Below, piece after piece: positions 53,490 through 61,749 of a stretch of DNA of 64,000 nucleotides. A program made the position numbers and the translations under genes. Positions within the stretch are counted from its first letter, which is position 1. Each line of letters begins with the position of its first letter. Source of the DNA: Desulfobacula sp. (lineage in GTDB: Bacteria > Desulfobacterota > Desulfobacteria > Desulfobacterales > Desulfobacteraceae); the NCBI GenBank assembly GCA_023701135.1, contig JAMPXP010000007.1, positions 62,001-126,000 of the forward strand, in the 5' to 3' direction. The notes beneath the pieces were generated by a model. It was given only the letters and a program-made list of their open reading frames with translations. It did not search any database and had not been told where the DNA came from.

Positions 53490-53512
53490 CCTTTAATGCT
53501 CAAGATTAAAGG
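53490..53512. terminator. Weak hairpin between convergent ATPase and LysM genes
   Basis: CCTTTAAT (53490-53497) / ATTAAAGG (53505-53512), 7-base loop. AT-rich and without a T-run; a second small AAGCTT hairpin follows. Could terminate in both directions. Confidence 0.35.
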
Positions 53513-53534
53513 ATAAAGCTTTAAACGAATAAGC

Positions 53535-54551
53535 TTAATTGACGATATCATCAGGGTTGATTTCATATTTGGATGACAGGATCATCACCGTGGATGAAAT
53601 ATCTTCCGTGTGAAGGACAATCAGTTTGCCGGCGTTAATATTGTCAAATTTGACCTCACTCTTTGGATTTTGCAGCCAGAGGCTATTGTCGGTCTTGTTG
53701 ACGCTCCTCATGACGGAATATATCTGACCCGGTCTGACATGGTCGCTGCCGATGTCGATGAAGGCGATCCGGTTGTCATTGATCATGATATTGTCATCCT
53801 CTGAACAAAGGATTCGCCCATCGACGGGAGAAGGGCTTTCGTCCACCGTTAATACAGGCTCCCGGTTTCTGTATTCCATAATCATATCCCCTTCACGGAT
53901 TTCCCTGTAAGCCTTTATTACTTTTGCGGTGGCATATGTTGTCTTGTGTTCACGGATTTCAATCCGGGCGCGAAGGATATGCTTTATGCCTGAAAAGGTC
54001 TTCGTTTTAACCGGGCTGGTACTGAAAACGTGATAACGGTTTCCGGGGATCAAGGTCCCTTTTCCGGAAGGTTTTATATAAATGATATCGTTGGACGACA
54101 TCATGATTTTGTTGTCCTGATCCTTGATGACGCTTCCAACGTGAGGTTCTGCCGTTTTCCGGACAAACCCGATTCGATCCATTTCAGAAAAAGAAAAGGA
54201 AGGGATAATTTTTTCGGGCGGTTTTTCCGGTTTGATCTCCTCAATTTTTACAAATTCAGGTTTTACAGCGGTGTTCTCTTTTAGAAAAATGCGAATCTTT
54301 TTCCCCGGGTAAATCCAATGGGGGTTCTTGATATCCTGATTCATTTCCCAGAGTCCCGGCCAGTCCCACTCAGAATTGTAGAATTTCTGGGACAGATCCC
54401 ACAAGGTGTCGCCTTTTTTGATCGTATAATAGAAACCCGAATCCTCACCCGGAACAAAATCCTTGTTTTCTTCGGCAGATCCTAATGAACAGAGCACAAA
54501 TCCCATAATGGTTAAAACAAATGCTGCCGTCATTGTTCTTCCATACCGCAT
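53535..54551 (-). CDS. Exported LysM-domain protein
   Basis: 338 aa. Signal peptide ~1-26 (MTAAFVLTIMGFVLCSLGSA). LysM at ~42-90: YYTIKKGDTLWDLSQKFY, then NPHWIYPGKKIRIF. The remaining ~230 residues resemble the beta-rich region found in proteobacterial LysM proteins of this size (...SNDIIYIKPSGKG..., DHVRPGQIYSVMRSV). Probably a periplasmic peptidoglycan-binding protein. ATG preceded by AGGAGG. Divergent from the HD-domain/motility operon. Confidence 0.88.
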   Translation of the reverse strand: MRYGRTMTAAFVLTIMGFVLCSLGSAEENKDFVPGEDSGFYYTIKKGDTLWDLSQKFYNSEWDWPGLWEMNQDIKNPHWIYPGKKIRIFLKENTAVKPEFVKIEEIKPEKPPEKIIPSFSFSEMDRIGFVRKTAEPHVGSVIKDQDNKIMMSSNDIIYIKPSGKGTLIPGNRYHVFSTSPVKTKTFSGIKHILRARIEIREHKTTYATAKVIKAYREIREGDMIMEYRNREPVLTVDESPSPVDGRILCSEDDNIMINDNRIAFIDIGSDHVRPGQIYSVMRSVNKTDNSLWLQNPKSEVKFDNINAGKLIVLHTEDISSTVMILSSKYEINPDDIVN

Positions 54552-54588
54552 GTGGCCTCCTGATTTGGCAAAGTTTAAATTCGAATTC

Positions 54589-54618
54589 TTGACTTTATTT
54601 AAACTCCTGTTCTATAAA
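54589..54618 (+). promoter_or_regulatory. Promoter of the HD-domain/motility operon
   Basis: TTGACT (54589-54594), 18-base spacer, TATAAA (54613-54618). Start near 54625, 18 bases before the ATG at 54643. Confidence 0.6.
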
Positions 54619-54625
54619 AAGTCAA
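54597..54625 (-). promoter_or_regulatory. Divergent promoter of the LysM gene, overlapping the previous one
   Basis: Minus strand TTGACT (54625-54620), 17-base spacer, TTAAAT (54602-54597). It faces and overlaps the + strand promoter, so the two would compete for polymerase. Confidence 0.45.
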
Positions 54626-54642
54626 GGACTGTTGCGATTATC

Positions 54643-55212
54643 ATGGATGTTGAAATAAATATGGAACATATTGCCAACCTGCTGTTTGAAGTTAGAATAT
54701 TAAAGGATATCGTAAGAAGCGGATATGCCTTTCTGGGTTCAGGGAAAGAAACCATTGCCGAGCATAGTTTCATGACGGCCTTTATCTGTTTTGCCATGGC
54801 CCGGCTGAACCCGGGGGTTAACGGTGAAAAACTTGTGGCCATGGCCCTGGTTCATGATATTGCCGAGGCCAGGACCGGGGATCTGAACTATGTGGGAAAA
54901 AAATACTGCGAGACCGATGAGGCCAAAGCCATTTCCCATCTGACCCGGCATATTTCGTTTGGTGATGAGATCAAAGCCCTGGTGGAAGAATTTAACCTGG
55001 GCGAATCAGAAGAATCAAGGCTTGCAAATGATGCCGATCAGATTTCTTTTATTATGGAATTGAAAAAGCTAATGGACACCGGTGTGAAAGGTCCTGAAAA
55101 ATGGCTTCCCATCATTTTGGGAAGGCTTATGACCCGGACCGGGCAAAGAATGGGTGAGGCCATCCTCAAGACAGGCTGGGATGAATGGTGGATGCATGAC
55201 TACTCCGAATAA
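54643..55212 (+). CDS. HD-domain phosphohydrolase (YfbR/HDDC2-like)
   Basis: 189 aa from ATG 54643; the frame runs further upstream but crosses the promoter. Metal ligands: AEHSFMTAF (first His), VHDIAEARTGD (HD pair) and LANDADQISF (distal Asp), the pattern of HDDC2/YfbR enzymes that dephosphorylate deoxynucleoside 5'-monophosphates. The substrate is inferred from the family. First gene of a five-gene unit; the next start (55196) overlaps its end by 17 bases. Confidence 0.85.
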   Translation: MDVEINMEHIANLLFEVRILKDIVRSGYAFLGSGKETIAEHSFMTAFICFAMARLNPGVNGEKLVAMALVHDIAEARTGDLNYVGKKYCETDEAKAISHLTRHISFGDEIKALVEEFNLGESEESRLANDADQISFIMELKKLMDTGVKGPEKWLPIILGRLMTRTGQRMGEAILKTGWDEWWMHDYSE

Positions 55213-56557
55213 TGAAAAAAGAATCCCGGAGCCTATTTCCCTTTTGTACGTAAAGGATGAAAGATTTATTGGAGAGGATAAAGGATTTTCAAAGGAAAAT
55301 GGGTTTGCTCTTGAGACCTGCAATGATTTCGAAGTCGCTTCTGAACTCGCGAAATTAAGACACCCGGATCTGATCCTCATCGAGTCGGATAATGAGGATG
55401 CCCCGCGTGATCGTCTGGTCAAGAAATTATCTGAGGCGGAATATAAGTTTAAACCGGCAATATTTTTATCCCTTGCTGAATATCCTTCTCCTGGTTTGAG
55501 ATTGAAATTTTTCCGGGAAGGTGTTGATGATATTTTAATCAGGCCGTTTTCAACGGATGAAGTCAAAGAAAAAGCACGCATTTTTATTGATAAGAAAAAT
55601 ATCAGCCAGATGAACCATGCCCTGAACCAACAGCTTGAAAAAACGACAGAATATCTCAAACGGTTCAAACAGGAATTAAAAAAAACCAAAACCGAACTCT
55701 ATGAAGAACGCCATTCCCTGAATAATGCTTTAAAACAGATCAACCAGATGGCAAATGAACGAACCCGGTTGAAACGGGATATCAAAATCGCGAAGGAAAC
55801 CCTTGATGGAAACGTAGAAGGTTTTTCAGAGCTTCTTTCGGGGTTGATCAAAATAAAGATAGAAAAAAACAGGGGACATGGGGAGCGGGTTGCCAAAATT
55901 TCCAGCTTTATTGCAGGGCAATTAAAAATTGATGAAAAAAAGCTGGCAGATCTTCAAAAAGCTGCTATGCTGCATGAAACAGGGTTGCTTTTCATTCCGG
56001 AGACAACGCTGCAAAAAGAAAAAGAAGAGCTCACGGAATTTGAAAAGGGGTTGTTCCTGCAATATCCGGTCAAAGGGGCTGAAGTTCTTTCGTCCTGCAC
56101 TGAATTTCTTAATTGTGCCGGAATTATCCGGCATTTGAATGAGAACGCGGATGGCACAGGAAAACCGGATGGTTTGAAAAAGCGCTATATCCCATTATTG
56201 TCAAAAATTTTAGCCGGGGCAGACGTATTTGATACCTTAAGAGAAGAACAGGACGTATCCTCCCTTGAAAAGTTTTTGATGCGGCTGGAAGACTATTCCG
56301 GGACAAGGCTTGACCCGACGATGGTGGCCCTGCTGGAAAAATATGCCGTTCTTCATATGGGATCTGACGATTATTGCATCAAAGGCAGGGGCATCCATCA
56401 GTTGGAGCCGGGGATGACGCTTGGGACAGCGCTTTTTACAAATACCGGGACCAAACTTTTTTCCGCAAATACTTTACTTACTCAGGATGCAATTGATAAG
56501 ATAAAAAAATACAGCAGGGAATATCCTGTTGATGAAACTGTTTATATAAGGGTTTAG
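55196..56557 (+). CDS. Degenerate receiver plus HD-GYP-like protein
   Basis: 453 aa from ATG 55196. Receiver-like 1-~125 in which the key residues are gone: acidic pair reads VKDE, the phospho-acceptor region reads LILIESD, and KPF reads IRPF. Then a coiled coil (~130-210). Then an HD-GYP fold (~220-390) with RGHGERVAKIS intact but HD replaced by HE (MLHETG), HHE by HLNE, and DGxGYP by DGTGKPDG. It is therefore unlikely to be phosphorylated or to cleave cyclic-di-GMP and may act as a binding or scaffold protein for the stator genes it precedes. Confidence 0.82.
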   Translation: MTTPNNEKRIPEPISLLYVKDERFIGEDKGFSKENGFALETCNDFEVASELAKLRHPDLILIESDNEDAPRDRLVKKLSEAEYKFKPAIFLSLAEYPSPGLRLKFFREGVDDILIRPFSTDEVKEKARIFIDKKNISQMNHALNQQLEKTTEYLKRFKQELKKTKTELYEERHSLNNALKQINQMANERTRLKRDIKIAKETLDGNVEGFSELLSGLIKIKIEKNRGHGERVAKISSFIAGQLKIDEKKLADLQKAAMLHETGLLFIPETTLQKEKEELTEFEKGLFLQYPVKGAEVLSSCTEFLNCAGIIRHLNENADGTGKPDGLKKRYIPLLSKILAGADVFDTLREEQDVSSLEKFLMRLEDYSGTRLDPTMVALLEKYAVLHMGSDDYCIKGRGIHQLEPGMTLGTALFTNTGTKLFSANTLLTQDAIDKIKKYSREYPVDETVYIRV

Positions 56558-56560
56558 AAA

Positions 56561-57331
56561 ATGGATATATCTTCGGTTATCGGTGTTGTTTCAGGCTTTG
56601 GGTTTGTGGTTGGAACCATATTGCTTGGCGGAAGTCTCATGGCCTTTGTGGATATTCCGTCCATTGTCATTGTCTTCGGGGGATGCGCCGCATCTTCCAT
56701 GATCGCCTTCCCCTTGGCGGATTTTTTAAGCGTGTTCAAGACATCCATCAAAGTGTTCATTTTTAAAATCCAGCCGCCCGAGGAAATTATCAATAATCTT
56801 GTTGAGATTTCCAACAAAGCCAGAAAGGGGGGATTGCTTTCCATAGAAAGCGATATCCAGAGCACCCCGGACCCCTATCTTGCCCAGGCCCTGCAGATGA
56901 CCGTTGACGGGGTTAAAACCGGGGATATCGCCGCCATCATGCAGAAAAAAATGTCCTTGACCAAAAAAAATCTGGACACAGGGGTGAAGGTGTTTCAAGG
57001 CATGGGCTCTTATGGACCTGCCTTCGGCATGATCGGAACCTTGATCGGGCTGGTCCAGATGCTGGCAAACCTTGATGACCCCTCCAGCATCGGCCCTGCC
57101 ATGGCTGTGGCGATGATCACCACATTTTACGGCGCCCTTATAGCCAATTTAATTTTTATCCCCATGGCTGAAAAATTATCCGGAAGAAATGAAGAAGAAA
57201 TCACCAATATGAATATTATTTTCGAAGGAATCATATCCATCCGGGAAGGGGAGCATCCTAAGCTGATGGAGGATAAATTGAGAATCTATCTCAGTGATAA
57301 GAAAAAACCGGGTAAGGATGCGAAAGCATAA
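56561..57331 (+). CDS. motA: Flagellar stator protein MotA/PomA
   Basis: 256 aa, four membrane helices (~7-25, 33-52, ~147-170, ~182-203). SYGPAFGMIGTLIGLVQML and AMAVAMITTFYGALIANLIF are the channel helices with the conserved prolines; the cytoplasmic loop between helices 2 and 3 is charged. Forms the ion channel with MotB for flagellar rotation. Only 3 bases after the preceding stop. Shows that the organism is, or was, flagellated, although no other flagellar gene is in the window. Confidence 0.95.
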   Translation: MDISSVIGVVSGFGFVVGTILLGGSLMAFVDIPSIVIVFGGCAASSMIAFPLADFLSVFKTSIKVFIFKIQPPEEIINNLVEISNKARKGGLLSIESDIQSTPDPYLAQALQMTVDGVKTGDIAAIMQKKMSLTKKNLDTGVKVFQGMGSYGPAFGMIGTLIGLVQMLANLDDPSSIGPAMAVAMITTFYGALIANLIFIPMAEKLSGRNEEEITNMNIIFEGIISIREGEHPKLMEDKLRIYLSDKKKPGKDAKA

Positions 57332-57342
57332 AATAAAATTAA

Positions 57343-58170
57343 ATGGCTGAAGATAAGAACAAACAAGAGGGGGGAGAAGAGGGGTTCAGTCTTTCTCCTC
57401 CGCCTGAAGAAGAAAAAAAGCAGAAAGCAGGCGCACCTGAATGGATGTGTACGTTTTCCGATCTGGTTACCCTTTTGATGTGCCTGTTTGTGCTCTTGTT
57501 CGCCATGAGCACCACCCAGCAGGAATCCTATAAGGAACTTGTCGAATCCTTGCGAAGCGCCTTGGGTTCACAGTCCGTCCCCGAGGCCGGCACCCGGGAA
57601 GGCCTCACCATGCATGCCGTTCCATCGGAAGAACCAACTGAAAATCAGAAAATTGATGAACTTGGCGGCATGATCCAAAAAGAAATGGAGGAAATTGTCA
57701 GCGAAGTCCGGGAGCTGGTTCTGTTCAACAAGCTGGGGGGTGAGGTCAGTGTGACAAAGACCGACGAGGGAATTGTGATTACCATGTCCGACCTCCTTTT
57801 ATTTTCAGAGGGAGGAACAAATCTGTCTGAAAAAGGGCATGATATATTAAAAAAGGTTGCAGGGGTTCTTTCCAAACTGGCATATCATGTTAAAATAAAG
57901 GGACATACAGACAGTTCTCCCATAGCCTCACCCATCTATCCTTCCAATTGGGAGCTTTCAAGCGCCAGGGCATCCATGGTGGTCAGATTGCTGGTGGATA
58001 ACGGAGTCCCCCCCCAGTATATTTCCGCTGAAGGGTATGCCCATTATCATCCTGTCGCCACCAATGATACGGCCAAGGGCAGGGCATTAAACCGGCGGGT
58101 GGAGATTGTCTATGAACGGGACAGCATTGCGCGCCAGATGGCCGGCATGCCTGCCGGGGAAAAACCATAA
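57343..58170 (+). CDS. motB: Flagellar stator protein MotB
   Basis: 275 aa. Lysine/glutamate-rich N-terminus, one membrane helix (~38-57) with the ion-binding Asp in CTFSDLVTLLMCLFVLLFAM, linker/plug, then an OmpA-like peptidoglycan-binding domain (~145-260) with IKGHTDSSPI and LSSARASMVVRLL ... GKALNRR-type end (KGRALNRRVEIVY). Anchors MotA to the cell wall. 11 bases after motA. Confidence 0.95.
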   Translation: MAEDKNKQEGGEEGFSLSPPPEEEKKQKAGAPEWMCTFSDLVTLLMCLFVLLFAMSTTQQESYKELVESLRSALGSQSVPEAGTREGLTMHAVPSEEPTENQKIDELGGMIQKEMEEIVSEVRELVLFNKLGGEVSVTKTDEGIVITMSDLLLFSEGGTNLSEKGHDILKKVAGVLSKLAYHVKIKGHTDSSPIASPIYPSNWELSSARASMVVRLLVDNGVPPQYISAEGYAHYHPVATNDTAKGRALNRRVEIVYERDSIARQMAGMPAGEKP

Positions 58171-58173
58171 GAT

Positions 58174-58596
58174 ATGGAGCCGTTGGTTGGTTTGATGGAA
58201 TTACAAAACAGGGATATTGATGAGATTGAGGTGACCTCCCGTCTCCTGAACATGATCCTTGAGATGAGCTTGGAACAACAGCTTGATCTTCTTAAACAAT
58301 TGGATGCAACCGGATACGGGGGCGCGCGGAGGCATGTCAGAACCCTTCTTAAAAAACCCTGGGCGGTTTTTTTTAATCCTGAGGCCGATAAGGCTCCTTC
58401 TGCGGATTTTATCCGGGATATCAGCCGGTGCGGGATGTTTATTGAAACCGGCCGGTCATTTTCCGTCGGGGAAAAGGTTACAGTGAAATTTGAGGTGCCT
58501 TCCACCCATAAAATTTATATCATTTTAGGGGAGGTTGTCAGGTCCCTGGAAAAGGGGCTGGGCATAAAATTTATCCGCCGGATTTTAGGGGATTGA
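58174..58596 (+). CDS. PilZ-domain protein
   Basis: 140 aa. N-terminal ~45 residues helical; PilZ ~50-140 with RRHVR (R-x-x-x-R) and DISRCG (D-x-S-x-x-G), both cyclic-di-GMP contact motifs intact. Encoded 3 bases after motB, so it probably tunes stator or motility output according to cyclic-di-GMP, much as YcgR does; this is inference. The intact PilZ contrasts with the degenerate HD-GYP at the other end of the operon. Confidence 0.88.
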   Translation: MEPLVGLMELQNRDIDEIEVTSRLLNMILEMSLEQQLDLLKQLDATGYGGARRHVRTLLKKPWAVFFNPEADKAPSADFIRDISRCGMFIETGRSFSVGEKVTVKFEVPSTHKIYIILGEVVRSLEKGLGIKFIRRILGD

Positions 58597-58604
58597 TCGG
58601 CTGG

Positions 58605-59027
58605 CTATTTTTCAGGGGGATGGAGTTTTTCTTTTTCAGACCCTATGATTTTTTTCAGTGTTTTTTCAGGGACATCTTTTTTCATTCCAGGACATGAATT
58701 CGCCATCATATTCCAGTTTTCAGGATGGCGGATGACCGCTTCAATAAATGGCCAGGCTTTACACATATAGGGCTTGACCGGATGAATGGTGCATTGTTTT
58801 TCCCGGTCGAAAAAAATACAGTAACCATCCTTGCCGCAGGCCAGGACATATCTTGATCCGGATTTTTCACAATACCGGATCGGAAACCGGTCCCGGTCAA
58901 AACCGATATAGGCCGATATCCGGCCTATATCCTGGGCCGTGACATAGGTCCCGCCGAATCCTTTACAGCAATCACCGCATTGCCGGCATGCGAAGATCTC
59001 CTCTCCGTTCGTTGGTTTAAAATCCAT
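58605..59027 (-). CDS. YkgJ-family cysteine-cluster protein
   Basis: 140 aa. FACRQCGDCCKGFGG near the N-terminus and CIFFDREKQCTIHPVKPYMCKAWPF in the middle (about residues 65-90) give the Cys cluster of the YkgJ/Fli-B-like family, thought to bind zinc or an Fe-S cluster. Function unknown. Overlaps the end of recR by 11 bases and is the last gene of the dnaX unit. Confidence 0.85.
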   Translation of the reverse strand: MDFKPTNGEEIFACRQCGDCCKGFGGTYVTAQDIGRISAYIGFDRDRFPIRYCEKSGSRYVLACGKDGYCIFFDREKQCTIHPVKPYMCKAWPFIEAVIRHPENWNMMANSCPGMKKDVPEKTLKKIIGSEKEKLHPPEK

Positions 59028-59616
59028 ACCGTTTTTCCATGGCTTTTTGCATGGTTAAGTGATCAATGTATTGAAGATCTCCTCCCATGGGAATTCCCGA
59101 GGCAATCCGGGTGATCCGGATATTTGTTTTTTTCAGTTTTGCCTGGATATAGGAGGCAGTTGCCTCCCCTTCCACATTGGTTTTTGTGGCCAAGATGATC
59201 TCCTTTATTTTTTCGGGGGCAGCTCTTTTTATAAGTTCTTTGATCCGGATATCGTCCGGGCCGATCCCGTCAATGGGAGACAGAAGCCCGCCCAGGATAT
59301 GGTAAATACCGTGATACCCCTTTGCTTTCTCTACGGCGGCCATATCTGTTGGATTTTCCACAACACAGATAAGGGATTTGTCCCTTGAAGGGTCAGCACA
59401 TATCTTACACCTTTCCTGGTCGCTGAAGGAAAAACAGATTTCACAAAGCCGGATACTGCTTTTGAGCTCGATAATATCGGCCGCTAGGGTTGCAGCTTCC
59501 CCGGGTGAGGCATGAAGGATGTGAAGGGTCAGCCTTTCCGCCGTTTTTTTACCTATTCCGGGAAGCCTGGACAGGCTTTGAATCAGTTTTATGATCGGTT
59601 CAGGATAATGGGTCAT
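59017..59616 (-). CDS. recR: Recombination protein RecR
   Basis: 199 aa, exactly the family length. Helix-hairpin-helix SRLPGIGKKTAERL, zinc finger CEICFSFSDQERCKIC, and Toprim (ICVVENPTDMAAVE, HILGGLLSPIDGIGP). Loads RecA with RecFO in gap repair. Follows ybaB by 7 bases; the dnaX-ybaB-recR order is conserved across bacteria. Confidence 0.97.
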   Translation of the reverse strand: MTHYPEPIIKLIQSLSRLPGIGKKTAERLTLHILHASPGEAATLAADIIELKSSIRLCEICFSFSDQERCKICADPSRDKSLICVVENPTDMAAVEKAKGYHGIYHILGGLLSPIDGIGPDDIRIKELIKRAAPEKIKEIILATKTNVEGEATASYIQAKLKKTNIRITRIASGIPMGGDLQYIDHLTMQKAMEKRYGF

Positions 59617-59623
59617 GGCAGGT

Positions 59624-59935
59624 TTAAAAACCGGGGATATTTAATCCGCCGGTCAGTTTGCCCATTTCAGACGAGACCATTTCCTGGGATTTGGCCAAGG
59701 CATCATTAACTGCTGCCAGAACAAGGTCTTGAAGCATTTCAATATCATCTGGGTTCACCACTTCTTTTTCAAGAACAATGGATTCGATTTTCTGGGCCCC
59801 GTTGGCCACAACCTTGACCATGCCGCCGCCGGAGGAAGCTTCAATGGTCTTTGTGGCCATTTCCTGCTGGGTTTGCAGCATTTTTTTTTGGAGTTTCTGG
59901 GCCTGTTTCATCATTGCGTGCATATTGTTCATCAT
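59624..59935 (-). CDS. YbaB/EbfC nucleoid-associated protein
   Basis: 103 aa. MMKQAQKLQKKMLQTQQEM helix, then the beta-sheet VKVVANGAQKIESIVLEKEV and PDDIEMLQDLVLAAVNDAL, the EbfC dimer fold that binds DNA. Sits between dnaX and recR as usual. ATG at 59935 with AAAGGA upstream. Confidence 0.95.
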   Translation of the reverse strand: MMNNMHAMMKQAQKLQKKMLQTQQEMATKTIEASSGGGMVKVVANGAQKIESIVLEKEVVNPDDIEMLQDLVLAAVNDALAKSQEMVSSEMGKLTGGLNIPGF

Positions 59936-59948
59936 GATTTATATCCTT

Positions 59949-61619
59949 TTAAGAATTAATGATTTCTCCGTTGAAAAGCCGCTGCGCTTCAACCACCAGG
60001 GGATGGTTTAAAGCAGCCTGCCGTGCTTTGGTTTCATTTTTTTGCTCAAGGGAGTCATTGAGGCTGTTATCCTGTAATATTATTTTAAAGGTCAGATTTT
60101 TTCCTAGAAATTCCCTGCACAGGTGTTTGAGTTCATTTTCTTTATTTTCAATCCTTTTTTTATCAAAGGAAGAGCAGTTTTCAAGTTCAACGATGATTTC
60201 ACCAAGGGAGTTATCTTTGACAGATCCCTTGGTGAGAAGGGCAAAAATAAAGGGCTGGGTTTGTTCTATTTTTTTTAAAAAATTTTCCCAGGTGTTTTGT
60301 TCGGATATTGAAGAAGTATCCTGAGAATAGTTTCGGTCTGGAACAGATTCCCGGAGTATATCCGGAGTTTTTTCAACCGGCAGTGGTTTTTCTTCTCTCC
60401 GCAGGGAGTGCGGGCCTGATTCCGGCTGAAGCATCGACGCAGGTGAATATCCGGAGTCTGCTTCCATGGAGCTGATCTGTTTTGCAAGAGCATCCAATTG
60501 ATGAATGATGTGATCAATCCCTGTGCCGGTATCCGTCTGCAAGAGCTTCAGCAGGACCATCTCCATGGCAATCCGGGTATGGGAAGAATACCGCACAAGG
60601 TTCTCCTCTTCAAGAAGGATTTCCAAAATGGCCTGTATATGTGCCATGGGGACATCAGAAGCCCTTTGAAACAAGAGTCCTTTTTCCGATTCTGCAATAT
60701 TGACGGCAGGGCTTTGCCGTCCGCATAGCCGGATTACACTGAGATTTCTGAAATAGAGAAGGATATCAGCATAAAATTTCTTCAGATCAATACCGGAGTC
60801 ATTCACCCGTTCTATGAGTTCAATGATTCTTGCTCCGTTCTTTATCAATATGGCGGTGCAGATTTCATGCATTACCTGATGATCAATGACGCCAAGGGCA
60901 TTCAGGATCCATTGGGGGTCAATTTCTTTGTTTGTGGTTGAAGACAGGATCCTGTCCAGAAGACTTAATCCATCCCTTATGGAGCCGTCTGCTTCACGGG
61001 CGATGAGATCAATACTTTCTTCTTTTATAAGAAATCCTTCTTTCACACAAAGACGTTTTAAGTGGTTTGAAATCAATTCAACCGGAATCCGGATCAGATC
61101 GTGCCGCTGACATCGGGATAAGATGGTTGATGGAATCTTATGCACTTCTGTTGTGGCAAAGATGAACATCACATGGCCGGGGGGCTCCTCAAGGGTTTTG
61201 AGAAGGGCGTTAAACGCTGCTGTTGACAGCATATGCACTTCATCAATAATATAGATCTTGTATTTTGCCGATGAAGGCATATAAGTGACGTTTTCCCTCA
61301 AGTCCCGGACCTGGTCCACACTGTTGTTGGAGGCCCCGTCAATTTCAAAGACGTCGGTGCAGTGTCCTTCGATGATATCCTTACAGATCCGGCAAGCATT
61401 GCAGGGAAAAGCCGAAGGGCCTGTTTTGCAGTTCATGGCCTTGGCGAGTATCCGGGCAATGGTGGTTTTTCCCGTACCTCTGGGGCCTGTAAAAAGAATG
61501 GCATGGGCTACCCGGTCGGAGGAAACTGCATTTTTAAGGGTAGTTATGACATGATTCTGTCCTATCACATCATCAAAGGTCTGGGGGCGGTATTTGAGTG
61601 CTAATACTTGATATGACAT
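59949..61619 (-). CDS. dnaX: DNA polymerase III tau (and probably gamma) subunit
   Basis: 556 aa from ATG 61619 (upstream frame runs into the tRNA). Walker A FTGPRGTGKTTIARILA (~38), zinc module with CKTGPSAFPCNACRIC, IIDEVHMLSTAAFNALLKTL (Walker B) and LSRCQRHD (SRC). AAA+ plus lid and collar reach ~365; the tail contains the tau-specific part. At codons 447-450 the message reads TTT-TTA-AAA-AAA, a strong slippery sequence; a -1 shift adds 19 residues and stops, giving a ~469-aa gamma-like product. First protein gene after tRNA-Ser. Confidence 0.95.
   Translation of the reverse strand: MSYQVLALKYRPQTFDDVIGQNHVITTLKNAVSSDRVAHAILFTGPRGTGKTTIARILAKAMNCKTGPSAFPCNACRICKDIIEGHCTDVFEIDGASNNSVDQVRDLRENVTYMPSSAKYKIYIIDEVHMLSTAAFNALLKTLEEPPGHVMFIFATTEVHKIPSTILSRCQRHDLIRIPVELISNHLKRLCVKEGFLIKEESIDLIAREADGSIRDGLSLLDRILSSTTNKEIDPQWILNALGVIDHQVMHEICTAILIKNGARIIELIERVNDSGIDLKKFYADILLYFRNLSVIRLCGRQSPAVNIAESEKGLLFQRASDVPMAHIQAILEILLEEENLVRYSSHTRIAMEMVLLKLLQTDTGTGIDHIIHQLDALAKQISSMEADSGYSPASMLQPESGPHSLRREEKPLPVEKTPDILRESVPDRNYSQDTSSISEQNTWENFLKKIEQTQPFIFALLTKGSVKDNSLGEIIVELENCSSFDKKRIENKENELKHLCREFLGKNLTFKIILQDNSLNDSLEQKNETKARQAALNHPLVVEAQRLFNGEIINS
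60199..60235 (-). other. 11-base perfect hairpin inside dnaX, downstream of the slippery site
   Basis: TCACCAAGGGA (60199-60209) / TCCCTTGGTGA (60225-60235), 15-base loop. On the mRNA it begins 34 bases after the slippery run, and its loop holds the -1-frame stop codon (60213-60211). Confidence 0.7.
60269..60282 (-). other. Candidate programmed frameshift / transcriptional slippage site in dnaX
   Basis: Minus strand T6A8 (60282-60269), read TTT-TTA-AAA-AAA in frame. It contains the heptamers U-UUA-AAA and A-AAA-AAA, both ideal for -1 slippage, and eight A's suffice for polymerase slippage. See dnaX. Confidence 0.7.
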
Positions 61620-61637
61620 GCTGTCCGATATGGTTAG

Positions 61638-61729
61638 TGGCGGAGAAGGAGGGATTCGAACCCTCGGTACCCTTTTGGAGTACACACGCTTTCCAGGCGT
61701 GCACCTTCAGCCAACTCGGCCACCTCTCC
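61638..61729 (-). tRNA. tRNA-Ser (anticodon GGA)
   Basis: 92 bases including an encoded CCA. Anticodon arm CACGC-CTGGAAA-GCGTG gives GGA; a long variable arm (GTACTCCAAAAGGGTAC) marks a class II tRNA; T arm GAGGG-TTCGAAT-CCCTC; acceptor GGAGAGG pairs with CTTCTCC, discriminator G. Decodes UCC/UCU. Lies 18 bases upstream of dnaX on the same strand, so dnaX mRNA is probably made by processing of a tRNA-mRNA transcript. Confidence 0.97.
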
Positions 61730-61749
61730 GCATTAATCTGATTCAGGGC

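Noticed and set aside
60155-60161. Second A7 run in dnaX as the frameshift site
   Set aside because: Read GAT-AAA-AAA-AGG it lacks a matching base before the first AAA, so it is not an ideal -1 heptamer, and a shift there would remove only the last residues; the T6A8 site is much better.
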